Shown here: positions 50,701 to 59,046 of the stretch, one piece after another
Layout of the letters: the number at the start of each line of letters is the position of its first letter
Numbering within the stretch: the first letter of the stretch is position 1
NCBI GenBank assembly: GCA_965249205.1
Contig: CBDFLL010000006.1
Span: 248,001 to 312,000 of the forward strand
DNA: 64,000 nucleotides
DNA from: JAQBVV01 sp965249205
GTDB lineage: Bacteria; Acidobacteriota; Vicinamibacteria; Vicinamibacterales; UBA2999
Reading direction: 5' to 3'
Position numbers and translations under genes: made by a program
The notes under the pieces: model-generated
Seen by the model: the letters and a program-made list of their open reading frames with translations, nothing else
Databases searched by the model: none
What the model was told of the DNA's origin: nothing

Positions 50701-51522
50701 ATGCCAATGACCGAGCCGGGCCTTTCGGACCGAACGACCCGAGCATTTTGCGTCGGACAGGCGAAGTCTGGAACGGCGTCACTATGTGGGCTACTGGGGA
50801 GCCAGCATCGTGCCGCTCACGAACCAGAGCGCGAGAATACTCTTGAGATGATTCTGCGGGAGTCGCGTGGGGACCTCGACGCCGAGTCCTTCAGGGTCTA
50901 TCTCCAGCAGCGTGACGAGAGATTGAACCTGGAATACGACATCGCCTGGGCGAACCAGTTCATCATTGGGCACTTGCTGACTGTCTTCCCGGACGCGAGG
51001 TTCGTTGTGCTCATCCGCGACCCGTACACCTGCCTGCGATCGATGGTCGGGCATCTCATCAGTCGCCAGATTCCCCCCGACGTGGGTTCTTTCCTTGACT
51101 GGTGGTTTCGTCCCGCCGAACACCCTCATACCTCTCACGACCGGGTGCTCGAAAGGCGCGGCGTCTATTCGACTGCTGCTTTCCTGACCGCATGGAACCG
51201 ACACATCACGCGCTGTGCCCAGCTCATTCCACCATCACGGCGACTGATCTTGAGAACGCACGAGCTGCAGCACTCGCATCAGAGAATCGCTGAATTCCTG
51301 CAGATTCCACCTGAATCGTTTGATGTCCGGAATGGACACCTGAACCAGAGCACGTGGCCTGGACAGATTGACTCATTGGTCGATCCCACTTACCTCGGTG
51401 ACGTGGTGTGGTCAGTGTGCGGGGACACCATGGTTCGCTACTTCCCAGAGGTTTCAGGAATTGAGGACGCATACAGGCTGTGGGATGATCCCGGTCACGA
51501 ACACGAACCACGAACGACCTAA
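50701..51522 (+). CDS. Sulfotransferase family protein
   Basis: 273 residues with the PAPS-binding signatures: RAFCVGQAKSGTASLCGLLG (5'-phosphosulfate loop) and ARFVVLIRDPYTCLRSMVGH (3'-phosphate site). RLILRTHELQHSHQRIAEFL is the usual helical region. It transfers sulfate from PAPS to a sugar or small molecule; no PAPS-synthesis genes are nearby. The stop overlaps ACCTAAC of the next attC-like site. Confidence 0.85.
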   Translation: MPMTEPGLSDRTTRAFCVGQAKSGTASLCGLLGSQHRAAHEPERENTLEMILRESRGDLDAESFRVYLQQRDERLNLEYDIAWANQFIIGHLLTVFPDARFVVLIRDPYTCLRSMVGHLISRQIPPDVGSFLDWWFRPAEHPHTSHDRVLERRGVYSTAAFLTAWNRHITRCAQLIPPSRRLILRTHELQHSHQRIAEFLQIPPESFDVRNGHLNQSTWPGQIDSLVDPTYLGDVVWSVCGDTMVRYFPEVSGIEDAYRLWDDPGHEHEPRTT

Positions 51523-51575
51523 CGGGCCATTGCAGCCGATCGGTTTCGCTGGCAGCTGAATGGCAGTGTGTCAGG
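51517..51575 (+). other. attC-like site with degenerate right end
   Basis: ACCTAAC (51517-51523) then GGCCATTGCAGCCGATCGG; the reverse complement of the right arm is GCCATTCAGCTGCC, which pairs except for one extra G. The R' box is not clear. Confidence 0.5.
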
Positions 51576-51594
51576 CGGCGCGGGTGACTATCGC

Positions 51595-52209
51595 ATGATC
51601 TTCCACGTCATCTTTGGTCTGAGTCTACTTGCGGCTGCACTTCACCTCTGCGTCACTCGCGGCCGCGGGATCTCTCGCAACCGCGTCGTGGAGGTCGTGC
51701 TCTTGTATCAGCTCTGCATCCAGTGGGGGTTTGGAGCAGCTCTTACATCCGTCCCGCACATCCTCACGCCCGATGCGATCGCGGAGCTGGTTGGGTGGGA
51801 GCCCGGCAGCCCGTTTCAGCTTGAGCTCGGGTTTGCCTCCCTCGGCACTTCGATCCTCGGAATCCTGTGCATCTGGTTCCGCGGTTGGTTCTGGCTCTCC
51901 CCAATTGTCTCTCGGTCTGTTTTCCTCCTGGGTGCTGCGGGCATCCACATCCGCGACATCCTCGAAACGGGCAACATGTCACCCGGAAACGCAGGGCCGG
52001 TTCTGTTCTACGACATCGCGGTCCCCCTTCTTACCGCCGGCCTCTTCGCTGCCTACGCAAAGTCCAATCTACCCTCGCGCGCCGCCTACCGCGATTTCGG
52101 GTTCTTCATCGCAACGAAAAGCATGTGGCACCCACCGGTAGCCCGAGGCCGCAGCACATCCGAGTACTACGGACAAGGCGAAAACGCGCTAGCAAGGCAA
52201 TGCCGCTGA
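51595..52209 (+). CDS. DUF6790-like membrane protein
   Basis: About 204 residues from ATG 51595 (MIFHVIFGLSLLAAALHLCV). Five hydrophobic segments; conserved-looking VVEVVLLYQLCIQWGFGAAL, ELVGWEPGSPFQLELGFASL, GILCIWFRGWFW and LLGAAGIHIRDILETGNMSP match what I recall of DUF6790. Inner membrane, function unknown. The C-terminal 40 residues are hydrophilic and may be an altered end. Confidence 0.65.
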   Translation: MIFHVIFGLSLLAAALHLCVTRGRGISRNRVVEVVLLYQLCIQWGFGAALTSVPHILTPDAIAELVGWEPGSPFQLELGFASLGTSILGILCIWFRGWFWLSPIVSRSVFLLGAAGIHIRDILETGNMSPGNAGPVLFYDIAVPLLTAGLFAAYAKSNLPSRAAYRDFGFFIATKSMWHPPVARGRSTSEYYGQGENALARQCR

Positions 52210-52342
52210 CCGCCAGGGGCCGTAGTCGAGGGCGTCGCATGTTCCAGGGCTTCGCCCTGGCACGCGTCTTGAGGTGTCTGGCGTCGAGCGGGTATGGTTG
52301 TCCGAATCCAATCGTGCAGACCATCACGGTGCCAATAGATAA

Positions 52343-53152
52343 ATGACCGAACAGCTCGTCAGTTTCTATGATGATCTGGCTGAGTGGTGGCCGCTCTTTT
52401 CGCCGCCTGAGGACTATGTAGAGGAAGCTGCCGACCTGGTAGAACGACTTCGCCCGCTCACTGCAACGGGTTTCGCAACCCTCCTCGAACTCGGCTCGGG
52501 CGGAGGCAGCCTGGCCTCGCACCTGAGGCCATACTTCAAGCTCACGCTCACCGATCGTTCGCCCGCGATGCTGGCGGTCAGCCGTGTGGTCAACCCCGAG
52601 TCCGAGCACCTTGTTGCAGATATGCGAACCATGCGCCTGGGGCGCCAGTTCGACGTCGTCCTCGTCCACGACGCGATCATGTACGCCACTGAGCCTGCTC
52701 ACGTGCAGGCCACTTTGGAGACCGCGGCCACCCATTGCCAGCCACGCGGCATCGTGGCTGTGCTCCCGGACTACGTTCGCGAAACATTTGCCCCAGGGAC
52801 CGAGGAGGGTGGCCATGATGCCAGTGACGGACGCGGATTCCGGTACTTGGAGTGGCGGTGGGATCCCGATCCAGACGATGACACCTACCTCGTGGACTAT
52901 GCGTTCCTGCTTCGGGACGCAGGGGGAGCAGTACGTGTCGTGCACGATCGACATGTGGAAGGTCTCTTTGCCCGCGCCCGTTGGCACCAGTGGTTTGAGG
53001 AGGTCGGCCTCTCAGCCACCAGCGCCATTGATCAGTGGGGCAGGGATGTTTTCATTGCCCAACCGACGGGGCACCACGTACGCGGCCGAACACGGTTTGC
53101 AGCCGGCGGCCGGGGTGATCATGAGCCACCGCGGCTGAAACCTCTCCATTAG
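52343..53152 (+). CDS. Class I SAM-dependent methyltransferase
   Basis: 269 residues. FYDDLAEWWPLFSPPEDYVE, motif I TLLELGSGGGSLASHLRP, motif II LTLTDRSPAMLAVSRV, and FDVVLVHDAIMYATEPAHVQ. The LVHDAIMYMT-type motif is typical of a common cassette-borne methyltransferase group. The final ~30 residues are encoded by attC-like DNA, so the natural end may be shorter. An IS1595 element starts 7 bp downstream. Confidence 0.85.
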   Translation: MTEQLVSFYDDLAEWWPLFSPPEDYVEEAADLVERLRPLTATGFATLLELGSGGGSLASHLRPYFKLTLTDRSPAMLAVSRVVNPESEHLVADMRTMRLGRQFDVVLVHDAIMYATEPAHVQATLETAATHCQPRGIVAVLPDYVRETFAPGTEEGGHDASDGRGFRYLEWRWDPDPDDDTYLVDYAFLLRDAGGAVRVVHDRHVEGLFARARWHQWFEEVGLSATSAIDQWGRDVFIAQPTGHHVRGRTRFAAGGRGDHEPPRLKPLH

Positions 53153-53154
53153 GC
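53085..53154 (+). other. attC-like site (target of IS1595)
   Basis: GCCGAAC at the left; GGTTTGCAGCCGGCGG pairs with the reverse complement of CCGCGGCTGAAACC, leaving one extrahelical G; the right end is CATTAGGC. The IS1595 target duplication starts inside this right end. Confidence 0.65.
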
Positions 53155-53158
53155 GGCT

Positions 53159-54202
53159 CGTGCTTATCCGGTTGTTTCAGCAAGCCACCACCGGTAGTGT
53201 ATCGGCGTGGCGCGCCCGTCGTTTCCGAAGAATCTCCGGGAGTTTCAGCGGCAATTTGCGACCGCCGAGGCCTGTCAGGACTACTTGGCGGCGTGCCGCT
53301 GGCCGGACGGCTTTGTGTGTCCCCGGTGCCGGCACGCGCGCGGCTATCGCCTGACCACACACCGGCGCTGGCAATGTGCGGCGTGCCGGTATCAGGTGTC
53401 GCTGACCGCCGGGACGATTCTCCACAACACGAAGACGCCGCTCCTGGTGTGGTTCTGGGCGGCCTATTTGACGGTTACCGACAAGCGGGGCCTCTCGGCG
53501 CTCCTGCTGCAGCGGCAGTTGGGCCTGCGGCGGTACGAAACGGCGTGGCTGCTGTTGCACAAGCTGCGGCGCGCGATGGTGAACGCGGGGCGGGAGCCCT
53601 TGTACGGCGACGTGGAGATCGATGACACCTGGGTGGGCGCGCCCCAGGCCGGCCTGCGCGGCAGTCGCCAACTCAAGGGGCGGAAAGCCGCGCTGGTGCT
53701 GGTGGCGGTGGAACGACGCGGGGATCGGTCGGGTCGGGTCCGCATGTCCGTGATCCCGAACTTCAAACAATCGACGATGCTCGCGTTCGTCACTCACCAC
53801 ATTGCGCCGGGGGCGACGGTCTACACCGACGGGCTGAAAAGTTTCGATGGGCTCCAGGCCGCTGACGTGAGACACGTCGCCCGCCCGCAACCGATCCGGA
53901 GCGCCCTGCACAGGGGGGTGCCCTCCGTCGTGCCTTTGGCCGACCGCGTCATCGGCAATTGCCAACAGTGGTTGATTGGCACGCACCACGGCGTCAGTAA
54001 GGCGCAACTACAGGTCTACCTCGATGAGTTCGTGTTTCGGCACAATCGGCGGCGGCACCCGATGGCCGCCTTTCAGACCCTGCTGGGCCTGGGGACCGGA
54101 CGGACGCCCACGCCCGCCCGACGGATTCGCGGCGCGCAGGACGTGCGCCCCCCAGGCTGATCGCAAGATATAGGGGTTAGCTGAAACAACCGGATAAGCA
54201 CG
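53159..54202 (+). mobile_element. Complete IS1595-family insertion sequence
   Basis: 1,044 bp bounded by perfect 23-bp inverted repeats starting CGTGCTTATCCGGTTGTTTC (left, 53159-53181; right complement 54180-54202). The 8-bp duplication AGGCGGCT flanks both ends (53151-53158, 54203-54210). Perfect repeats and target duplication indicate recent insertion. Confidence 0.92.
53207..54160 (+). CDS. IS1595-family transposase
   Basis: 317 residues. N-terminal zinc ribbon (FVCPRCRHARGYRL, WQCAACRYQVSLTAGTI), then a DDE-type core with first Asp in YGDVEIDDTWVGAPQAG and second in GATVYTDGLKSFDGL, followed by SVVPLADRVIGNCQQWL and VYLDEFVFRHNRRRHPMAAF. Intact frame, so likely functional. Start 48 bp inside the left end. 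Confidence 0.92.
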   Translation: MARPSFPKNLREFQRQFATAEACQDYLAACRWPDGFVCPRCRHARGYRLTTHRRWQCAACRYQVSLTAGTILHNTKTPLLVWFWAAYLTVTDKRGLSALLLQRQLGLRRYETAWLLLHKLRRAMVNAGREPLYGDVEIDDTWVGAPQAGLRGSRQLKGRKAALVLVAVERRGDRSGRVRMSVIPNFKQSTMLAFVTHHIAPGATVYTDGLKSFDGLQAADVRHVARPQPIRSALHRGVPSVVPLADRVIGNCQQWLIGTHHGVSKAQLQVYLDEFVFRHNRRRHPMAAFQTLLGLGTGRTPTPARRIRGAQDVRPPG

Positions 54203-54240
54203 AGGCGGCTGGAACGCTTTTAGGACAGAAGGACTTGCTC

Positions 54241-54321
54241 ATGCAGCTAACCGGCGCGTTGTATCGCAACAGCATCTTTGTCTTTAGCGCGTTCTTCGCT
54301 TTGGTCATCTGGCTTCGGTGA
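54241..54321 (+). pseudogene. Short membrane-protein N-terminal remnant
   Basis: 26 codons, MQLTGALYRNSIFVFSAFFA then LVIWLR and stop. It looks like the first transmembrane helix of a larger membrane protein that lost its remainder. It lies just after the IS1595 copy. Weak evidence. Confidence 0.3.
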
Positions 54322-54477
54322 GTGGTTCCTACATCTCTGATGCTGGGGCAGCGAGGCTGGCTCACTTGAATGGACACTGCAGGCCTCGGGGGCGCAAGTC
54401 CCTTTCGCCCAATCCCGTGCGCGCCTGGTAGCCAACCTCGGAGCCGCGTAACACGCGATTGCTACTGACGCCGAGGA

Positions 54478-54996
54478 ATGGCCAGAAACATCGAGATCAA
54501 GGCGCAGGTACCCGACCTAGAAGCACTTCGAGCCGCCGTAAGAGCGCTTGTCTCGAATCCAGGTGAGACCGTTGAACAAGAGGACACTTTCTTCGCGGTT
54601 CCCAACGGTCGTCTCAAAATCCGCCGGTTTCCGGACGGCACGGGCGAACTCATCTCCTATCACCGGGCGGACCAACGTGGTCCTAAGGAATCCGTGTACA
54701 CCCGCTACCCTTGTCAGGACGCTCGGGCTCTCTCCGCTACCCTCGGTGGGGTCCTGCCGGTCCGAGGAGTCGTTACAAAACGGCGGGAAGTGTTCTTGAT
54801 CGGGCGCACTCGGATTCATTTGGATCAAGTTCAGAACCTCGGATGCTTCGTGGAACTCGAGGTCGTCTTGAGCGAGCGAGAGTCGGCCGAGGACGGAGAA
54901 ATTACTGCGCGGGAGCTACCCCACAAACTCAACATTCCGAGCTCACGGTTGATTGCTGAGGCGTATATTGACCTTCTCGACGCAGCAGCCCGCTAA
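54478..54996 (+). CDS. CYTH-domain protein (class IV adenylate cyclase-like)
   Basis: 172 residues beginning MARNIEIKAQVPDLEALRAA, with the EIK motif of the CYTH tunnel fold, then QEDTFFAVPNGRLKIRRFPD, GELISYHRADQ and RTRIHLDQVQNLGCFVELEV. CYTH proteins bind triphosphates; related members make cAMP or hydrolyse thiamine triphosphate or polyphosphate. Which activity applies is not determinable. The TAA stop is within the attC site that follows. Confidence 0.82.
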   Translation: MARNIEIKAQVPDLEALRAAVRALVSNPGETVEQEDTFFAVPNGRLKIRRFPDGTGELISYHRADQRGPKESVYTRYPCQDARALSATLGGVLPVRGVVTKRREVFLIGRTRIHLDQVQNLGCFVELEVVLSERESAEDGEITARELPHKLNIPSSRLIAEAYIDLLDAAAR

Positions 54997-55058
54997 CAGG
55001 CCGCACCAGTCGGCCGATGTCGCCGATGGGCCGCCGCAGGTGAGCGCGGGCGTTAAAT
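54991..55058 (+). other. attC-like site
   Basis: CGCTAAC (54991-54997) to GTTAAAT (55052-55058), the latter a perfect GTTRRRY. The middle TGTCGCCGATGGGCCGCCGC is also present at 50.65 kb, showing that the two sites are related. The next gene starts 40 bp later. Confidence 0.72.
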
Positions 55059-55097
55059 CGTCAGGACATAACTCGCGACTTCGAGTATTGCGATTCG

Positions 55098-55661
55098 ATG
55101 AGTGATCTTCTGGGAGTTCAGATTCGGCCTTACATGCTGGGGGATGCCCTTGCGGTGTGGGAGGCGGCGCGGGAGTCGGTGACGGAGATCCAGCCGTGGA
55201 TGCCCTGGTGCCACGACGAATACTCCGTCGACGAGTCCCGTGAGTGGCTGACGGTTCAAGTCCAGGCATTTCAAGACGGCACCGCATTCGAGTTTGCGAT
55301 TGTCGGGAGGGACGGCCAGTACTTGGGCGGGTGCGGGCTCAATCAGCTCGACACGACCAACAAGCGAGCCAATCTTGGATATTGGGTTCGGTCATCAGTT
55401 ACTCGGCGCGGCGTCGCAACGGCGGCGGTCGGCCTACTGCGAGAGTGGGGATTTCGGCACACCGACCTGGTTCGACTGGAGCTGGTCATCGCGGCCGGGA
55501 ACCTTGCCAGTCAGCGAGTAGCTGAGAAGGCGGGAGCCGAGTGTGAGGGAACGCTACGCCAGCGGCTGTGGCTGTACGGCACGGGCCACGATGCCAGGAT
55601 CTGTGCGTTCACTCGGCCGGAGCCGAGTCACGTCGATGTACCATTCGGGCCGGCTGTCTAG
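55098..55661 (+). CDS. GNAT acetyltransferase, RimJ/RimL type
   Basis: 187 residues with QIRPYMLGDALAVWEAARES, ANLGYWVRSSVTRRGVATAA (acetyl-CoA site) and VIAAGNLASQRVAEKAGAEC EGTLRQ-type ending. RimJ/RimL-like enzymes acetylate ribosomal proteins or small molecules. Typical cassette gene. Confidence 0.87.
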   Translation: MSDLLGVQIRPYMLGDALAVWEAARESVTEIQPWMPWCHDEYSVDESREWLTVQVQAFQDGTAFEFAIVGRDGQYLGGCGLNQLDTTNKRANLGYWVRSSVTRRGVATAAVGLLREWGFRHTDLVRLELVIAAGNLASQRVAEKAGAECEGTLRQRLWLYGTGHDARICAFTRPEPSHVDVPFGPAV

Positions 55662-55786
55662 CAAGGCGATGCTCGCCGACGCCGGCGGGCTGCTATTTCG
55701 AGGAGAAGAGCTTTAGGAGCGCAGCAGTACGGGCGCTATGCTAGCCGCCGGTGCCGCAACCTCCGGCCGTAGAAAGGAGATTAACG

Positions 55787-57250
55787 ATGCGTCGCCGCCT
55801 ACTATCTGCCGCGGTTGTACTACTGTCGCTCGGCGTGGCGGTTCCGTCCACGCAGCAGCCCGTCGGCACCGACATGGTTGCCCGCATCAGGGCCGAGGGG
55901 CTGCAGCGTTCCGAGGCGCTGGAGCTGTATCGGACGCTGACCGACGAGATCGGGGCGCGGCTGACCGGCTCCCCCGCCCACATGCAGGCGGCGCGGTGGG
56001 CGCGCGATCGCTTCACGGAATGGGGCCTCGCCGACGCTCATCTCGAGCCCTACGAATTCGGCCGCGGATGGTCGCTCGAACACATCTCGGTGGAGATGAC
56101 GGCGCCGCGCTACTTTCCTCTCATCGCCTACCCCCACGCGTGGTCGCCGTCAACAGCGGGTGTCGTGAGCGGACGCGTCGTGTACGTCGGCGACAAGACA
56201 GCTTCCGAGATCCAGGCGATGGCGGGACTGGTTCGCGACGCCGTCGTGCTCACGCATCTTCCCCAGACCCAGTTCGTCAACGCCGACCGACCCCAGCCCG
56301 GCCTCGACGATCAGCCGGTGGCCACGGGTAATCCGGCCCTTCCGCAGGCCCGCAGCACGACGCCGGTGAGCGCACTCATGCCGCTGCTGCAGCGCGCAGG
56401 CGCCGCCGTGGCACTGAGGCCAAGCGCCTACCGCGACGGCACGGTCGGCGTCACCGGCAATCGCGGCACGCCGTCCGATGCAGTGCCGTCGATTGTCGTG
56501 GCCGGCGAGCAGTACAACATGCTCGCCCGGCTGGCCATCGGCGGACACCCTGTCTCGCTCCGGGTCGAGCTCCGGACGCGCTATCAGGAACAGGACCCGA
56601 ACAGCTACAACGTCATCGCCGAAATCCCCGGACGCGACCCCGAATTGCGCGATGAGGTGGTACTGATCGGGGCGCACCTCGACTCGTGGCACACAGCAAA
56701 CGGCGCCACCGACAACGCCGATGGTGTGGTGCCGGTGATGGAGGCGATACGCATCCTTCGCGCGCTCGGCGTCGAGCCGCGACGAACGATCCGGGTGGCC
56801 CTGTGGAGCGGCGAGGAGCAGGGTCTGCTCGGCGCGCGCGCCCACGTCGCGCAGCACTTCGGCAGCCAGGCGGCTCGCGACCGGCTCGCGGTCTACCTGA
56901 ACGACGATCCAGGCAGCGGCCGGACGCTGGGCTTCTACATGGAAGGCAATCAGGCGGCGAAGGCGATCTTCGATGCGTGGCTCGAGCCGCTGCTCGACCT
57001 CGGCGCCACGCGGAACATCATCGAGGGCATCGGCAGCACCGACCACGTGGCCTTCAACGCCGTTGGGCTGCCGGGCTTCAACGCGATCAAGGATTTCGAC
57101 GCGTATGACGAGCGCACCCGCCACACCAACGTCGACTTACCCGAGCGTATGAGCGAGAGCGAGTTGACGCAGTCCGCCATCGTCATGGCGACCTTTGCGT
57201 GGCAGGCGGCCGTGCGCGACGAGAAGATCCCGAGGACGTCGGCCAGATAG
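55787..57250 (+). CDS. Secreted M28-family zinc peptidase
   Basis: 487 residues from ATG 55787, 7 nt after AAAGGAG. A signal peptide (LLSAAVVLLSLGVAVPSTQQ) is followed by a PA-domain-like insertion (~120-270) and the M28 metal site: His/Asp in VVLIGAHLDSWHTA, Asp in GATDNADGVV, Glu-Glu in LWSGEEQGLLGARA, Asp in VYLNDDPGSG and His in DERTRHTNVD. Exported aminopeptidase/carboxypeptidase. Larger than its neighbours and with its own ribosome site, it may not be cassette-borne. Confidence 0.9.
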   Translation: MRRRLLSAAVVLLSLGVAVPSTQQPVGTDMVARIRAEGLQRSEALELYRTLTDEIGARLTGSPAHMQAARWARDRFTEWGLADAHLEPYEFGRGWSLEHISVEMTAPRYFPLIAYPHAWSPSTAGVVSGRVVYVGDKTASEIQAMAGLVRDAVVLTHLPQTQFVNADRPQPGLDDQPVATGNPALPQARSTTPVSALMPLLQRAGAAVALRPSAYRDGTVGVTGNRGTPSDAVPSIVVAGEQYNMLARLAIGGHPVSLRVELRTRYQEQDPNSYNVIAEIPGRDPELRDEVVLIGAHLDSWHTANGATDNADGVVPVMEAIRILRALGVEPRRTIRVALWSGEEQGLLGARAHVAQHFGSQAARDRLAVYLNDDPGSGRTLGFYMEGNQAAKAIFDAWLEPLLDLGATRNIIEGIGSTDHVAFNAVGLPGFNAIKDFDAYDERTRHTNVDLPERMSESELTQSAIVMATFAWQAAVRDEKIPRTSAR

Positions 57251-57486
57251 CCCCGACGAGCTCGTAGCACACTGAAGCGCGCAGTGATGGCCTTCGACGC
57301 CAGGACGCATTCGATCGGGCCGCCAAGAGAGGGCATATGGAGGCAGCCCACCCGCTGCTGCGTTGGACCGCAGCGCGTCACGCAGGCAGCATGTACGGCG
57401 GCAATGTGCTCGACGCGGCGGTCTGGTCGGCGATCAACCAACCGAGGCCATGACAGCCGGAAATTGATGAAGAACTGTATTTGTGG

Positions 57487-58047
57487 ATGAGCAGTTACCC
57501 ATACACGATCGATAACGGGCACGGTGAGCAGCTGACATTCACGGGCGTGACTCAGGGACCCGATGGCGATCGGGCGGAAGCCGAGGGTATCGCGCAGCCA
57601 GGCGCTGGTCCGCCGATGCATGTGCATCACTTGCAGGAAGAAGCAGCCCAGGTCGTCAGTGGACACCTTGGCTACCAGGTTCTCGGGGGAGACGTGCAGT
57701 TCGCCGGCCCGGGCGAACTCGTTGTGTGGCCGCCTGGTACGCCGCACAAATGGTGGAATGCGGGCGGCACGGAGCTACGCATTACGGGTTGGTGCCGCCC
57801 CGCCGGCAATATCGAGTTCTTTCTCGGCTCGCTTTTCGCCTCAACGAAGCGAAATGGCCGGGGCCGTCCGGCGATGTTCGATGCCGCATTCTTGTTGACG
57901 CGCTATCGATTCGAATACGCGATGCTTGAGTTGCCGGCTATCGTGCGGAGCGTCGTGATGCCGATGCTCTACGTCATCGGACGCGTGCTCGGGAGATACG
58001 AAAAGTACAAGGACGCACCGGAACCGATCACGCGCGAGCAGCGCTGA
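57487..58047 (+). CDS. Cupin-domain protein
   Basis: 186 residues from ATG 57487 (MSSYPYTIDNGHGEQLTFTG). Cupin motif 1 is GPPMHVHHLQEEAAQVVSG (His, His, Glu) and motif 2 is FAGPGELVVWPPGTPHKWWN (PGxPHxxxN). C-terminal ~60 residues carry a hydrophobic segment (VRSVVMPMLYVIGRVLGRYE). A metal-binding small-molecule-binding protein or enzyme; substrate unknown. Confidence 0.85.
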   Translation: MSSYPYTIDNGHGEQLTFTGVTQGPDGDRAEAEGIAQPGAGPPMHVHHLQEEAAQVVSGHLGYQVLGGDVQFAGPGELVVWPPGTPHKWWNAGGTELRITGWCRPAGNIEFFLGSLFASTKRNGRGRPAMFDAAFLLTRYRFEYAMLELPAIVRSVVMPMLYVIGRVLGRYEKYKDAPEPITREQR

Positions 58048-58352
58048 TGATTCTGGCGTAGCGATACGTTGCGCTCCAGAATCGAGGACGAGGCAGCCTC
58101 ATCGCCGTTTGCAGCCGTTGGCTTTGCGAAGGTTGGCGTGCAAGAGACAGGGCTCGCAGCTGACAAGAGAGAGCCGGACGGTTCGCTAGCCGTGAACTAC
58201 CGCGCGGCGGCGCGGAACGGACCGGTGCTGTGAGGCTCGCGCCAAGCGTTCCGTGGACGGGCGAAAGTCTCCTCAGCGGCCGCAGTCGACCCTCGGACGG
58301 CTGGTGGGCGGAACGTTGATCGCTTGCAAGCCCCGTGCTCTATCATCTCGGC
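58048..58352. other. Non-coding gap with a fragment of a cassette site
   Basis: No gene seen. CGCCGTTTGCAGCCGTTGG near 58106 matches the left arm of the attC-like sites at 49.97 and 53.09 kb, but no right arm follows, so it looks like a broken site. Confidence 0.4.
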
Positions 58353-59036
58353 GTGCAGATAGAAACGTTGTTTCTCGACGCAGGCGGTGTACTGGTCGTC
58401 CCGAATTGGCAGCGCGTGAGCGCCGCGTTGGGACGGCACGGCATTGACGTCGCGCCAGAGATGTTGGCCGCCGCCGAACCCCACGCAAAGTTTCGCTTCG
58501 ACCAGCCGGTCCGCATCGCCACAACAAAGGACGAGGAGCGGTGGGACGCCTACTTCGAGCATATCGTCGCGCAGGCCGGCGTTCGAGCGACCAACGGTGT
58601 TCGCGAGGCGCTAACCGAGCTGCGCGTCTATCACGCGGCACACAACTTGTGGGAGACGGTCCCACACGAGGTGCCATGGGTGCTTGGTGAGCTCCGGTCG
58701 CTTGGGCTCCAACTTGTCGTTGTGTCGAACGCCAACGGACGGCTTCGAGCATCGTTTGACAGAATCGGACTGAGTCAATACATCGACGTTCTGGTGAACT
58801 CGCACGATGAAGGCGTTGAGAAGCCGGACGCCCGCCTGTTCGAGATCGCGCTGGACCGGGCCGCTGCACGCGCCGATGCGACGATGCATGTGGGCGACCT
58901 GTATCACGTCGATGTTGTGGGGGCTAGAGCCGCTGGCGTGCGTGCCATGCTGCTTGACCCCGCCAATCTGTACACGGGTTGTGAGTGCGGCCGCATCCGC
59001 ACGTTGCATGAACTGGTCGATATGCTCGGGTCGTGA
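58353..59036 (+). CDS. HAD-family hydrolase (subfamily IA)
   Basis: About 227 residues from GTG 58353 (GTG 58335 possible). Motif I is ETLFLDAGGVLVVPNW (nucleophile Asp; second acidic residue replaced by Gly as in many GGVL members), motif II VVVSNANGRLRASFDRIGLS, motif III EKPDARLFEIAL, motif IV MHVGDLYHVDVVGARAAG. Probably a phosphatase or dehalogenase-like enzyme. It is followed 10 bp later by another HAD gene. Confidence 0.85.
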   Translation: MQIETLFLDAGGVLVVPNWQRVSAALGRHGIDVAPEMLAAAEPHAKFRFDQPVRIATTKDEERWDAYFEHIVAQAGVRATNGVREALTELRVYHAAHNLWETVPHEVPWVLGELRSLGLQLVVVSNANGRLRASFDRIGLSQYIDVLVNSHDEGVEKPDARLFEIALDRAAARADATMHVGDLYHVDVVGARAAGVRAMLLDPANLYTGCECGRIRTLHELVDMLGS

Positions 59037-59046
59037 GGTCGAACGG

